Origin: a virus
DNA: 41,664 bases
Reading direction: 5' to 3' (one strand)
Virus record (IMG/VR): IMGVR_UViG_3300040809_000794
Span: 1 to 41,664 of that record
Position numbers and translations under genes: made by a program. Shown piece after piece: positions 23,674 to 30,167 of this stretch (positions are counted from its first letter, which is position 1; each line of letters opens with the position of its first letter). The notes under the pieces are model-generated. The model did no database searches and was not told the origin of the DNA. It was given only the letters and a program-made list of their open reading frames with translations.

Positions 23674-23859
23674 TCAACGAGCGCGAGCAGTGATAACGGC
23701 ATCCAGCATCCGCTCCGCAATCTCTCTCCGCTCCCTGTAGAGCTCTGACAGGTAGCCTACTTTCAGCGAGTCGCTGCTTTCTCTGCAGTGCTGAGAGTAG
23801 ACCTGAAGCGCCAGAGTTAGAGCGCTAAACTCCTCTGGCCTGAATGCCAAAACAATCAT
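23674..23859 (-). CDS. small protein, function unknown
   Basis: 61 residues beginning MIVLAFRPEEFSALTLALQV, with a basic/acidic helical C-terminus (ELYRERREIAERMLDAVITA). Helical throughout; no motif recognised. It lies alone between the MarR operator region and the next small gene. Confidence 0.6.
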   Translation of the reverse strand: MIVLAFRPEEFSALTLALQVYSQHCRESSDSLKVGYLSELYRERREIAERMLDAVITARAR

Positions 23860-23888
23860 CAGACAATTGCAATAGGACGGGGCAAGTG

Positions 23889-23933
23889 AGGCCCCTGGAG
23901 AGGCCCGTAGGCCTCAGCAGGAGCGTCAGACTG
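23889..23933 (-). repeat. 3' untranslated repeat element, copy 1
   Basis: On the minus strand it contains GAGGCC, loop TACG, GGCCTC, flanked by GACGCTCC. It is imperfectly repeated at 25021-25064. Both copies lie at the 3' end of a minus-strand gene. No T-run follows. Confidence 0.5.
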
Positions 23934-24183
23934 CGCAGTGAAGCTGCACGCGGACAGCTGCTCGTTGTGCATGAAAGGGCAGCCGATCAACCCTCAGCTC
24001 CTGCCCTTTCTCGCAGCGCTGCTTCAACAGCTTGAACGCCACAAGGTAAGCATCAGTCGGGTGATACCCCCAGCGGCTGGCCTCATCACAAGCGGCTTCA
24101 TGGCCGCGGCCCAGGGCCCTGATCAGCTGATCCGCTGTCATCGGGCCCCAGGCTTCAGGATTGGCAGAGCGTTGAGCTTTCAT
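23926..24183 (-). CDS. small protein, function unknown
   Basis: 85 residues from the ATG at 24183 (MKAQRSANPEAWGPMTADQL), with ALGRGHEAACDEASRWGYHP and a C-terminus rich in Arg, Gln and Val. A TTG ten codons upstream keeps the frame open but starts inside the terminator of the preceding gene, so it is not preferred. No family recognised. Confidence 0.55.
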   Translation of the reverse strand: MKAQRSANPEAWGPMTADQLIRALGRGHEAACDEASRWGYHPTDAYLVAFKLLKQRCEKGQELRVDRLPFHAQRAAVRVQLHCAV

Positions 24184-24211
24184 GGCAAAAGTGCAGTGTT
24201 GACTGTTGATC

Positions 24212-24231
24212 AAAAGGGCCCCGCAGGGCCC
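24212..24231 (-). terminator. intrinsic terminator after the clamp-like gene
   Basis: Minus strand GGGCCC, loop TGCG, GGGCCC, TTTT. It begins 15 bases past the clamp-like stop codon. Confidence 0.8.
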
Positions 24232-24245
24232 TGCAGGGCATGGCC

Positions 24246-24980
24246 TCAGATGTGCAGGCCGCGGATGAGAACCGGCATCAGCAGGAGCTCAAGTTCTGGC
24301 TCGCTGCAGTGCTGACCGATGCGCGGCTCATAGCTGCAGGCCATCACAAAAGGATTGGAGGCTGCATTGCCCTGCATCCGCGTCACACCGTTGTGCGACA
24401 GCTTCTCAACCACTGCGCACCACTCTTTGAGATAGCGAGCGTTGAATCCCCAGGCCTTGCCGGGTTCGTTGCTGTAACGCTCTGGCCAGAGCTGATTCAG
24501 GTTCGGATAGGTGCCGACCTTGCCGCAGTCGGCTGCAGTGTGAACTGAGAAGTGGCCGGCAAGGTTGACCGATGAAAGCTCGCCCAGAGCTTCCTTGCGG
24601 CCACCGTGAAACACTGCGCGCATCTCATCGGTGACGGTCAGCAGCTTGCCGTAGGACACAGCTTTCTTCAGAGGCTTTGCATGCAGGAGAAGGCCTTGCT
24701 CCGGGACGCGCCAGAGCGTCGGCATGCCGTCAGGCGTGAAGCAGGGCAGCCGGTAGCGAAAGGCGCGGTGGCCGTCTGTTGATTCGATCTGCAGCACGTC
24801 ACCATCACTCCAGACGTGCACGAACTGCAGGAGTTGCTTGGCCTCATCGGTGGAGGCGAACTGCGCAGCGGCCCACACTGGCCAGTAGGGCAGGACTGCA
24901 GTGCAGCTGGGTTCGGTCTGGGCGATAACCAGAGCCTGCAGCTGTTCGGCGCTGGCGTTGATCAGATCAGTGGTTGCCAT
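24246..24980 (-). CDS. DNA polymerase III beta (sliding clamp)-like protein
   Basis: 244 residues from the ATG at 24980. Pieces match the DnaN pattern in order: DGDVLQIESTDGHRAFRYRL (as the clamp's ...TDGHRLA strand), GTYPNLNQLWPE (as GxFPDYxxxxP), WGFNARYLKEWCAVVEKL (as FNxxYLxDAL), and a C-terminal LLLMPVLI (as YLIMPVRL). It is shorter than bacterial DnaN (about 370-390), as phage clamp-like proteins often are. It may load on or mimic the host clamp to recruit host Pol III, which would fit the absence of a phage DNA polymerase. Family assignment is by eye. Confidence 0.6.
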   Translation of the reverse strand: MATTDLINASAEQLQALVIAQTEPSCTAVLPYWPVWAAAQFASTDEAKQLLQFVHVWSDGDVLQIESTDGHRAFRYRLPCFTPDGMPTLWRVPEQGLLLHAKPLKKAVSYGKLLTVTDEMRAVFHGGRKEALGELSSVNLAGHFSVHTAADCGKVGTYPNLNQLWPERYSNEPGKAWGFNARYLKEWCAVVEKLSHNGVTRMQGNAASNPFVMACSYEPRIGQHCSEPELELLLMPVLIRGLHI

Positions 24981-25020
24981 GGTTTGGGATTGCAAGGTGT
25001 GCGTTCAGGGAGCCAGGAGA

Positions 25021-25064
25021 GGCGCCCAGAGAGGCCAAGAGGGCCTCTGAGGGAGCGTCTGGGT
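25021..25064 (-). repeat. 3' untranslated repeat element, copy 2
   Basis: Minus strand AGAGGCC, CTCTT, GGCCTCT, with GACGCTCCC before it, resembling 23889-23933. A second hairpin GTTGCC/GGCAAC (25072-25087) lies between it and the preceding gene's stop. No T-run. Confidence 0.5.
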
Positions 25065-25096
25065 GTCAGTGGTTGCCTAGTGGCAACAACAGGGCA

Positions 25097-25609
25097 TCAG
25101 GAGCCGCTGCTGACGTCTGTCAGCCTTTCCAGCTGCCAAGCCAGCTCGCGAGCCATCCAGTCGCGCTCCTGGGTCTGCAGCTGCTGCACCAGGCTGTACA
25201 CGTTGGCGGTCGGTTCAATCTCGCTGGGCTCGCGGGCCTCCCAGCGGTCGCCAATGTCGAGCCAGCTCAGCAGCTCGCTGCGGTACGGATCGGGCTCGCA
25301 GCTGATCTCATCGGCCAGCTCTGTAGGCAAAGCGTTCTCATCGCCACCTAGCTCAGCTTCCTGCAGCAGCTCCAGGAGCTCGCGGGAGATGCGCTCGATC
25401 TCAGCCCAGCGCCAGTCGTTCGGCAGCTCGCCATCGTGCAGCTCGCGGGCGATCGCTTGAAACTCCTCTCGCCAGTCGCTGCAAGCCTGATCCATGCGCC
25501 AGAAGCGCGAGCCGTCATGGCTGCGCGTGTCCATCACCAAGCAGCGGCAGAAAGCCTGCACGGTCTGACGGTAAGCAGTGGTGCCGGCAGCAGTCGTCAT
25601 GGTTGTCAT
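25097..25609 (-). CDS. acidic protein, function unknown
   Basis: 170 residues, strongly acidic and Trp-rich (SRFWRMDQACSDWREEFQAI, DGELPNDWRWAEIERI). The pattern recalls hypothetical proteins of cyanobacterial mobile elements, with no function I can name. First substantial gene of the minus arm, so probably expressed early. The sequence GTTGTCATCGTTCAAC (25602-25617), two differences from the dispersed motif, spans its start codon. Confidence 0.7.
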   Translation of the reverse strand: MTTMTTAAGTTAYRQTVQAFCRCLVMDTRSHDGSRFWRMDQACSDWREEFQAIARELHDGELPNDWRWAEIERISRELLELLQEAELGGDENALPTELADEISCEPDPYRSELLSWLDIGDRWEAREPSEIEPTANVYSLVQQLQTQERDWMARELAWQLERLTDVSSGS

Positions 25610-25772
25610 CGTTCAACAGATACAAGGTGCGCATCAGGCCTCATCGCCTGATCACTCCACATTGCATCCACAGCGGACAGCTGTCAACCCTTGCCACTAA
25701 GCAACGTCCCTGCAGCTTCAACGTTGCTCCCTGCAGCAGGGCCCAGCTGGGCTCAGCACGGCCTCCGGCCTT

Positions 25773-25922
25773 TCAACGCTCACCCTCCCTCTCTCTCCAC
25801 CAGGGCCTCGCCTCCACCCAGCCTCTCCACCCAGCCATCGCCAGCGGTGGCCAGTGGAGGTGAGCGCCTCGGATGCCCTTGCCCTTAGGCGAGGGCATCA
25901 GCTCACCGCAACGTCCGGCCAT
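25773..25922 (-). CDS. possible small ORF, 49 residues
   Basis: Begins MAGRCGELMPSPKGKG; Trp/Arg/Glu-rich because of the local purine-rich composition. GGTGGGG precedes the ATG. No family; may be a by-product of skewed composition. Confidence 0.25.
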   Translation of the reverse strand: MAGRCGELMPSPKGKGIRGAHLHWPPLAMAGWRGWVEARPWWREREGER

Positions 25923-25943
25923 CCCCACCAGCGGTGCACACCC

Positions 25944-26045
25944 TCAACCGCAGTCCGCCCAACAATCCCACCCCCTCTCTCCGTCCCTTCCCTCCCTCAC
26001 CTCCACCTCAGCTCTCACCCAGCTCAATTCTTGTTGCTTACTCAT
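25944..26045 (-). CDS. possible small ORF, 33 residues
   Basis: Begins MSKQQELSWVRAEVEV; its start overlaps the stop of the 22-residue frame upstream as ATGA, a pattern used by real genes here. No known family. Confidence 0.3.
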   Translation of the reverse strand: MSKQQELSWVRAEVEVREGRDGERGWDCWADCG

Positions 26046-26110
26046 ACCCTCACCCAGTTATTCCCACACTGCTTAATCGTATCTCTTAAGCAACTTCCAA
26101 GCTGCTTCAT
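26042..26110 (-). CDS. possible 22-residue leader peptide
   Basis: MKQLGSCLRDTIKQCGNNWV and two more residues, with a strong AAGGGAG ribosome site 5 bases before the ATG and an ATGA overlap with the next small frame. Could be the first translated frame of the minus-arm early transcript. Confidence 0.35.
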   Translation of the reverse strand: MKQLGSCLRDTIKQCGNNWVRV

Positions 26111-26410
26111 CTCTGCTCCCTTGTTGGTTGTTTAATCCCTTGAACAACAACAACCTTTCGTTGTTACTTAAACACTCGGGCTTTCGTTCGCTTCGCTCCC
26201 TCTCGCCGATCGCTCTTTGCGATCGCCTCGCTCGCTCCCTACGGTCGCTCACCGCTCTCTCCCGCTCTCTCTAATCTCCGCTCCCTCGCATCTCCCTATG
26301 CCGCTCCCCTCGCCCCTTCCAACGTTGGGCCGGTGGGCGGCCGTGTGCAGATGGATCAACGGAGAAGTTGCAGGGAGCGACTAGTAGCTACTAGCTGCAT
26401 TGCACCTCTG

Positions 26411-26432
26411 GCGGATTGCTAGTCCGCTGCAT
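26411..26432. other. second anticodon-stem-loop-like, att-like site
   Basis: GCGGA, loop TTGCTAG, TCCGC, then TGCAT. Over 26412-26432 it equals 21827-21847 except at three adjacent bases (GCT here, ATG there), which are the anticodon positions. On the minus strand the loop reads CTAGCAA, again with canonical C32, U33, A37 and A38. Confidence 0.55.
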
Positions 26433-26550
26433 GCCTTGCTCTCACTGGGCTGGGTGCACACCCGGTTGCGTTCTGGAGCACCCACCCCCATGGGGGGACG
26501 TGCGTTGGTGTGTTGGGGCGTACAGCCGCTTGGGAATTAGGAGCGTGGAT

Positions 26551-26583
26551 GGGGCGTGAAGGGATCGGGGGAGTGGGGGGGGG
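26551..26583 (+). other. G-quadruplex-forming motif
   Basis: Four G-runs of at least three with short loops (CGTGAA, ATC, AGT) ending in nine consecutive G. Such motifs can form four-stranded DNA in the displaced strand. Lies next to the long hairpin at 26595. Confidence 0.55.
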
Positions 26584-26594
26584 TAGCAAAGGGG

Positions 26595-26645
26595 AAGCCC
26601 CGGCTGGTGAGTCGGGGTTGAGCGACGTGACCAACCGGGGCTTTT
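26595..26645 (+). terminator. long imperfect hairpin followed by four T
   Basis: AAGCCCCGG (26595-26603) pairs with CCGGGGCTT (26635-26643). Inside, TGGT pairs with ACCA and GTCG with CGAC around an 8-base loop. TTTT completes a terminator-like shape on the plus strand, yet no plus-strand gene precedes it, so it could end a small RNA from the divergent region or act as a structured leader or origin element. Confidence 0.5.
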
Positions 26646-26678
26646 CGTAGAGGGGGCGCTTTAAGCAGCGTAATTGCA

Positions 26679-26714
26679 GTGTCAAGCGGGTGTCAAGCAT
26701 TGAGTGGTGTCAAG
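26679..26714 (-). promoter_or_regulatory. three tandem TTGACAC boxes upstream of the minus arm
   Basis: Minus strand CTTGACAC at 26714-26707, 26697-26690 and 26686-26679. The first continues as CTTGACACCACTCAAT, a degenerate form of the dispersed motif (26699-26714). The last has TAAAGC 16 bases further on, a weak -10. They could be early promoter -35 boxes or a clustered operator. Confidence 0.5.
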
Positions 26715-26747
26715 GGGTAGGATGAGGCAGCGTTGTTGGGTTGAGGT

Positions 26748-27128
26748 ATGGGGAGGTTGCATGTGAGTGGGGATTTCAGGTGGGAGTGGGAGGAGAAGGT
26801 TGCGGGGTGGAGTGAGGGGCAGTGCAAGGCGTTTATCAAGAAGATGAGGGCGTATCCAGATGATGCGTGGACAGTGAAGGTGAGGTGGGTGTATGGGCTG
26901 GTGATGAGGAGGGCAGAGAGGGCGAGGAAGCAGGAGGGAGTGGTGACGTATTGGGAGGAGAGGGGAAGTGAGGTTGGAGAGGAGAGGGTGAGGGAAGAGA
27001 GGGGTGGTGGGAAGTGGAGTGAGCCGAGGTGGATGAGGGAGAGGGAAGCGAGGCAGAGGGAGTATGAGCAGCGTCTTGGGGAGGAGAGGCAGGAGATCGA
27101 GAACAGCTGGAGCCGGCCGCGGCGTTGA
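26748..27128 (+). CDS. first gene of the plus arm, function unknown
   Basis: 126 residues, very rich in Arg, Glu, Gly and Trp. The first half (FRWEWEEKVAGWSEGQCKAF, then WTVKVRWVYGLVMRRAERAR) looks like a real helical protein. The second half is encoded by nearly C-free, G-rich DNA and reads as Arg/Glu/Gly repeats, so composition may drive it. Its stop overlaps a TTG start of the next frame. GAGG lies just 2 bases before the ATG, a weak ribosome site. Confidence 0.5.
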   Translation: MGRLHVSGDFRWEWEEKVAGWSEGQCKAFIKKMRAYPDDAWTVKVRWVYGLVMRRAERARKQEGVVTYWEERGSEVGEERVREERGGGKWSEPRWMREREARQREYEQRLGEERQEIENSWSRPRR

Positions 27129-27472
27129 GCCAGAAGTATCGCTGTAGGTTGAACATTGCGGAGCAACAAGCAATGAGCACTGATAAGAAGACGCTGACGC
27201 AGCGTTGTGCTGAGGTGGGCCTCATGGCTGGCTTTGGGGCGCTTTTGGGTGTTGGCGTGTATGGCCTTGGTGCGTTGACGGTGGCAGAGTGGAAGCGAGG
27301 TCCTGGCGCAGGAGACAGCACTGAGCAGCTGGAAGCAGCGACGGAGCGGCACCGGCAGGCGACAAAGCTGCTGGAAGAGCTTGAGAGCAGGGGTGGGGTT
27401 GGCGGAGTGACGGAGGTGAGGCTGTGCTCTGGGAGCGACTGCAAGGAGTTCAGACGAGTTGAACTGGACTGA
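27125..27472 (+). CDS. small membrane protein, function unknown
   Basis: 115 residues from a TTG at 27125 that overlaps the previous stop (TTGA), or 99 residues from the ATG at 27173 (MSTDKKTLTQRCAEVGLMAG). A hydrophobic segment GLMAGFGALLGVGVYGLGAL forms one membrane span, followed by a coiled-coil-like region (STEQLEAATERHRQATKLLE). It precedes the terminase genes; a role in packaging is not shown by the sequence. Confidence 0.6.
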   Translation: MSQKYRCRLNIAEQQAMSTDKKTLTQRCAEVGLMAGFGALLGVGVYGLGALTVAEWKRGPGAGDSTEQLEAATERHRQATKLLEELESRGGVGGVTEVRLCSGSDCKEFRRVELD

Positions 27473-27608
27473 GCTGCTGGCTAGGGCTGGGATCCCGGAG
27501 AGTCCTGGGTATCAGGAGCTGCTGGAGAAGATCAGGGAGGAGCGGTTGCAGCAGACTGTTGACACCGTTCAACAGGGCAAGAAGAAGAGGAGGCGCAAGA
27601 AGAGGTGA
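27459..27608 (+). CDS. small basic protein before the large terminase
   Basis: 49 residues from the TTG at 27459, with AAGGAG 10 bases upstream. It reads NWTELLARAGIPESPGYQEL and ends in a run of lysine and arginine (GKKKRRRKKR). Its stop overlaps the terminase GTG as GTGA. It might bind DNA or assist packaging; the recognised small terminase subunit is elsewhere (30925-31167). The dispersed motif at 27558 lies inside it. Confidence 0.6.
   Translation: MNWTELLARAGIPESPGYQELLEKIREERLQQTVDTVQQGKKKRRRKKR
27558..27573 (+). promoter_or_regulatory. GTTGA-N6-TCAAC motif upstream of the large terminase
   Basis: GTTGACACCGTTCAAC, exact inverted half-sites, 31 bases before the terminase start and in the direction of transcription. 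It also encodes VDTVQ in the overlapping small gene. Confidence 0.6.
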
Positions 27609-29323
27609 CAACAGCAATCCCATTGGGTCAGTTCATCACGTTGTTGATGCGTGAGTTGAACATGGCGGAAGCGCCAACGCCAGTCCAACTTCAGATTTGC
27701 GACTACTTAGAAGTTGGGCCGAAGCGCAGGGTGATTGCAGCGTTTCGTGGGTGCGGCAAGTCAACGCTCAGTGCGATGTACTTGTTGTGGAAGTTGTATC
27801 ACGATCCTGATGAGAAGTGCTTGATCATCAGTGCGTCGATGTCCAGGTCGGAGGCGATGACGGCCTGGATGTTGCAGACGATCGGGAGGGTGCCGTGGTT
27901 GCGTCACATGCAGCCGGACAGCCATGACGGCAGGTACAGCCGTATCAACTTTGACGTTGGCACCTGTCGTCACATCGAACAGAGCCCGAGTGTCCGCGCT
28001 GCGGGAATCACGGGGCAGATCACGGGTAGCCGGGCTAGCACGATCCTGGTGGATGACTGCGAGACGCCACAGACGTGCTTGACACAGGTGCAACGGGAGA
28101 AGTTGCGGAACAGCTTGAACGAGTTGGAAGCGATCCTGAAGCCGGGCGAGGGCCCGGAGATCGTGTACCTGGGGACGCCACACAGCAGCACTGACAGCAT
28201 TTACTTCGCGTTGAAGCGTGAGCTGTCGTATGACATGCGGATGTGGCCGGCCAGGGTGCCAAGTGATGTCACCCCCTACATGGGGACGCTGGCGCCGTTG
28301 ATCAGCCAGCGGGTTGGCCAGGCCAATGGCCGCCCCACGGACACGCGCTTCAGTGATGAGGAGCTGCTGCAGCGGGAATTGTCCATGTCCCCCATGCAAT
28401 GGAAGCTGCAGTTTCTGTTGGATGCAACGCTTTCTGACATTGAGCGGTATCCGTTGCGTTGCGGTGACCTGATGGTGATGATGCTGGATCAGCACTTGCC
28501 GGAGGTTGTGACCTACGACAAGTCGAAATACCTAGCGCTGGATGATCTGCCGTGCGTTGGCATGGCGCATGACCCGAGGTTCTACCGGCCGGCTCAGGTG
28601 GACGGCACCATTGCAGTGGAGGAGGTGCCCACGGTCATGGCCCTGGACCCGTCCGGGGGAGGGGCTGACGAGTTCGCCTGGGCGGTGGTCAAGGCATGGG
28701 GTGGCAACTACTACCTGATGGAGTCAGGTGGCGCTCTGGGGGGCGTTGGCGAGAGCTTGTGGATGAAGCTGGCCACGTTGGCCAAGAAGCACCACGTCAA
28801 CGAGATCCTGGTGGAGACGAACTTTGGTGGCCTGGAGGTCTACTCCCAGTTGCTAAAACCCTTCCTCGTGAAGGTTGGAGCGCAGTGCCGGGTGGAACCG
28901 ATCCGGTCGAACCAGCGGAAGGAGCTGCGGATCATCGACACCCTGGCTCCGGTGCTGCAGACCCACCGGATGGTGGTTGATCGACGTGTGGTTGAGGCCG
29001 ATGGCGAGATGCTGAAGGCCGCGGCCGATGACCGCTCGGCCAGCTACAGCGTCTTCTACCAGCTCACCCGGCTGACGCATGATCGCGGCAGCTTGTTGCA
29101 CGATGACCGCTTGGATGCCTGGGCGATGTGCATCCAGTGGTTCCAGCAGCAGGCTGCACAAGACCAACGCACGCAGCAACAGGCACGCCTCCAGGAGCTC
29201 CTAGAAGCTGAGGTGGCTGACTTCCGCGGCCGTGTGCTCATGACGGCCGATCGCGCTGCCATGGGCATGTCCCTGGAGCAGGCACGCATGGCGGACGCTG
29301 GCGGCGCTCACAGCTGGATTTAG
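27605..29323 (+). CDS. terL: terminase large subunit (T7 gp19-like)
   Basis: 572 residues (T7 gp19: 586). Walker A at 48-54 (RGCGKST), Walker B near 147-153 (ILVDDCE), then the RNase H-like nuclease with Asp348 (ALDPSGGGADEFAW), Glu404 (ILVETNFGG) and a C-terminal HDDRLDAWAM. It drives DNA into the procapsid and cuts concatemers. The GTG start overlaps the upstream stop (GTGA). Confidence 0.96.
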   Translation: MTTAIPLGQFITLLMRELNMAEAPTPVQLQICDYLEVGPKRRVIAAFRGCGKSTLSAMYLLWKLYHDPDEKCLIISASMSRSEAMTAWMLQTIGRVPWLRHMQPDSHDGRYSRINFDVGTCRHIEQSPSVRAAGITGQITGSRASTILVDDCETPQTCLTQVQREKLRNSLNELEAILKPGEGPEIVYLGTPHSSTDSIYFALKRELSYDMRMWPARVPSDVTPYMGTLAPLISQRVGQANGRPTDTRFSDEELLQRELSMSPMQWKLQFLLDATLSDIERYPLRCGDLMVMMLDQHLPEVVTYDKSKYLALDDLPCVGMAHDPRFYRPAQVDGTIAVEEVPTVMALDPSGGGADEFAWAVVKAWGGNYYLMESGGALGGVGESLWMKLATLAKKHHVNEILVETNFGGLEVYSQLLKPFLVKVGAQCRVEPIRSNQRKELRIIDTLAPVLQTHRMVVDRRVVEADGEMLKAAADDRSASYSVFYQLTRLTHDRGSLLHDDRLDAWAMCIQWFQQQAAQDQRTQQQARLQELLEAEVADFRGRVLMTADRAAMGMSLEQARMADAGGAHSWI

Positions 29324-29347
29324 TTCTACACACTACGAGGTTCAACA

Positions 29348-29701
29348 ATGACTCAAGAACACCCGATCACCCCGCCGCCTGAGTTGGTAGAGGATTGGCA
29401 CGCACAACTGCGAGGCGACCCTTGCCCAGTTGAATACGCTACTGCTGCAATCACACTTATCGCCACTCAAGCCGCCCGCTGGGGCGCTGATCAGGAGCTG
29501 GAGGCGTGCGTGGGATGGTTGATCAGCAACCAAAACCCTAAGTGGGCCGCTGCACTGCAAGAAGGTCGCCGCCCAAAGCCGCCGAGCTTGAAGGAGCAGG
29601 CGCTGGAGCAACTGGATTCGTTGCACTCTGATCTGAAAGTGCACGGGCTTGGCACTAACACCGACACCATCCGCCGCGCTCTTGAATCCCTTCCTGATTA
29701 G
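29348..29701 (+). CDS. conserved cyanophage protein, function unknown
   Basis: 117 residues beginning MTQEHPITPPPELVEDWHAQ, a start I recognise from many cyanophage hypothetical proteins, with ACVGWLISNQNPKWAAALQE in the middle. The Pro-rich beginning and helical body are typical. Function unknown. Confidence 0.8.
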   Translation: MTQEHPITPPPELVEDWHAQLRGDPCPVEYATAAITLIATQAARWGADQELEACVGWLISNQNPKWAAALQEGRRPKPPSLKEQALEQLDSLHSDLKVHGLGTNTDTIRRALESLPD

Positions 29702-29715
29702 TCAACATCACTACT

Positions 29716-29820
29716 ATGCCTTACCCATCTCATTGCTGTCCCCGTTGCGGAGAAAACATTGGATGGTTAGGCCGGTTCTTCAACGTGATCTTTCCTGGCT
29801 GGCATAAATGCCCTCACTAA
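29716..29820 (+). CDS. 34-residue zinc-ribbon peptide
   Basis: MPYPSHCCPRCGENIGWLGR followed by FFNVIFPGWHKCPH. CPRC and HKCPH could bind zinc. Very short proteins of this kind with CPRCGENIGWLG are common in cyanophages. Its stop overlaps the next start (TAATG). Confidence 0.7.
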   Translation: MPYPSHCCPRCGENIGWLGRFFNVIFPGWHKCPH

Positions 29821-29900
29821 TGACTTTATTCCTGATCGGCTTTTCGTTTGGCTGTATTTACGGCTTCATCGTTAGCTTTCGCCTCGGGCAAAGACGTTAG
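29820..29900 (+). CDS. 26-residue hydrophobic peptide
   Basis: MTLFLIGFSFGCIYGFIVSF then RLGQRR: one membrane helix with a basic cytoplasmic tail. Coupled to the zinc-ribbon peptide by a TAATG overlap. Role unknown. Confidence 0.6.
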   Translation: MTLFLIGFSFGCIYGFIVSFRLGQRR

Positions 29901-29918
29901 TCCATCCCACTTCTCAAC

Positions 29919-30167
29919 ATGACTGAACTTTCACCCGCTGCTCAAGCGGTTCTTAATGCTGCCTCCGAGGTTTACTGGGATTGGGGGGATATGGTCCCCT
30001 CGGCTTCTCATACGATTGCCGCCGCCGCCCTGCGTGCTGCTGCAGGGTGCTTACAAGAATTGCCAGAATCTTCTGATTACTGCTTTTGGGCCAGCAGTCA
30101 CGAGCATGGCCTCGAACGTGGAGTCGAAAAACTCAACGCTATCGCCACCGAACTTGAAGCCCAGTAG
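29919..30167 (+). CDS. small conserved protein, function unknown
   Basis: 82 residues: MTELSPAAQAVLNAASEVYW, then AIAAALRAAAGC-like helices typical of short cyanophage proteins, ending in KLNAIATELEAQ. Helical and acidic. No ribosome site stands out. Function unknown. Confidence 0.7.
   Translation: MTELSPAAQAVLNAASEVYWDWGDMVPSASHTIAAAALRAAAGCLQELPESSDYCFWASSHEHGLERGVEKLNAIATELEAQ

Larger units (their letters stand above)
25610..26747. other. 1.1-kb divergent intergenic region with opposite skew on each side
   Basis: No substantial gene. The left part (about 25.7-26.3 kb) is C/T-rich on the plus strand and the right part (26.5 kb onward) is G-rich, so the strand skew flips where the two arms diverge. 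A more AT-rich patch lies at 26020-26175 with short inverted repeats (GTTGTT/AACAAC). A cyanobacterial HIP1-type octamer GCGATCGC occurs near 26219. The right side holds an att-like copy, a G-quadruplex motif, a long hairpin and tandem TTGACAC repeats. It is the best candidate for the early control region and a replication origin; neither is proven. Confidence 0.6.

Noticed and set aside
25854-26135. 93-codon plus-strand frame in the divergent region
   Set aside because: Pro/Ser/Leu-rich from the C/T-rich strand, no ribosome site, opposite better small minus frames.
26682-27444. Overlapping Pro/Ser-rich minus-strand frames
   Set aside because: Antisense of G-rich plus-strand genes; composition-driven.
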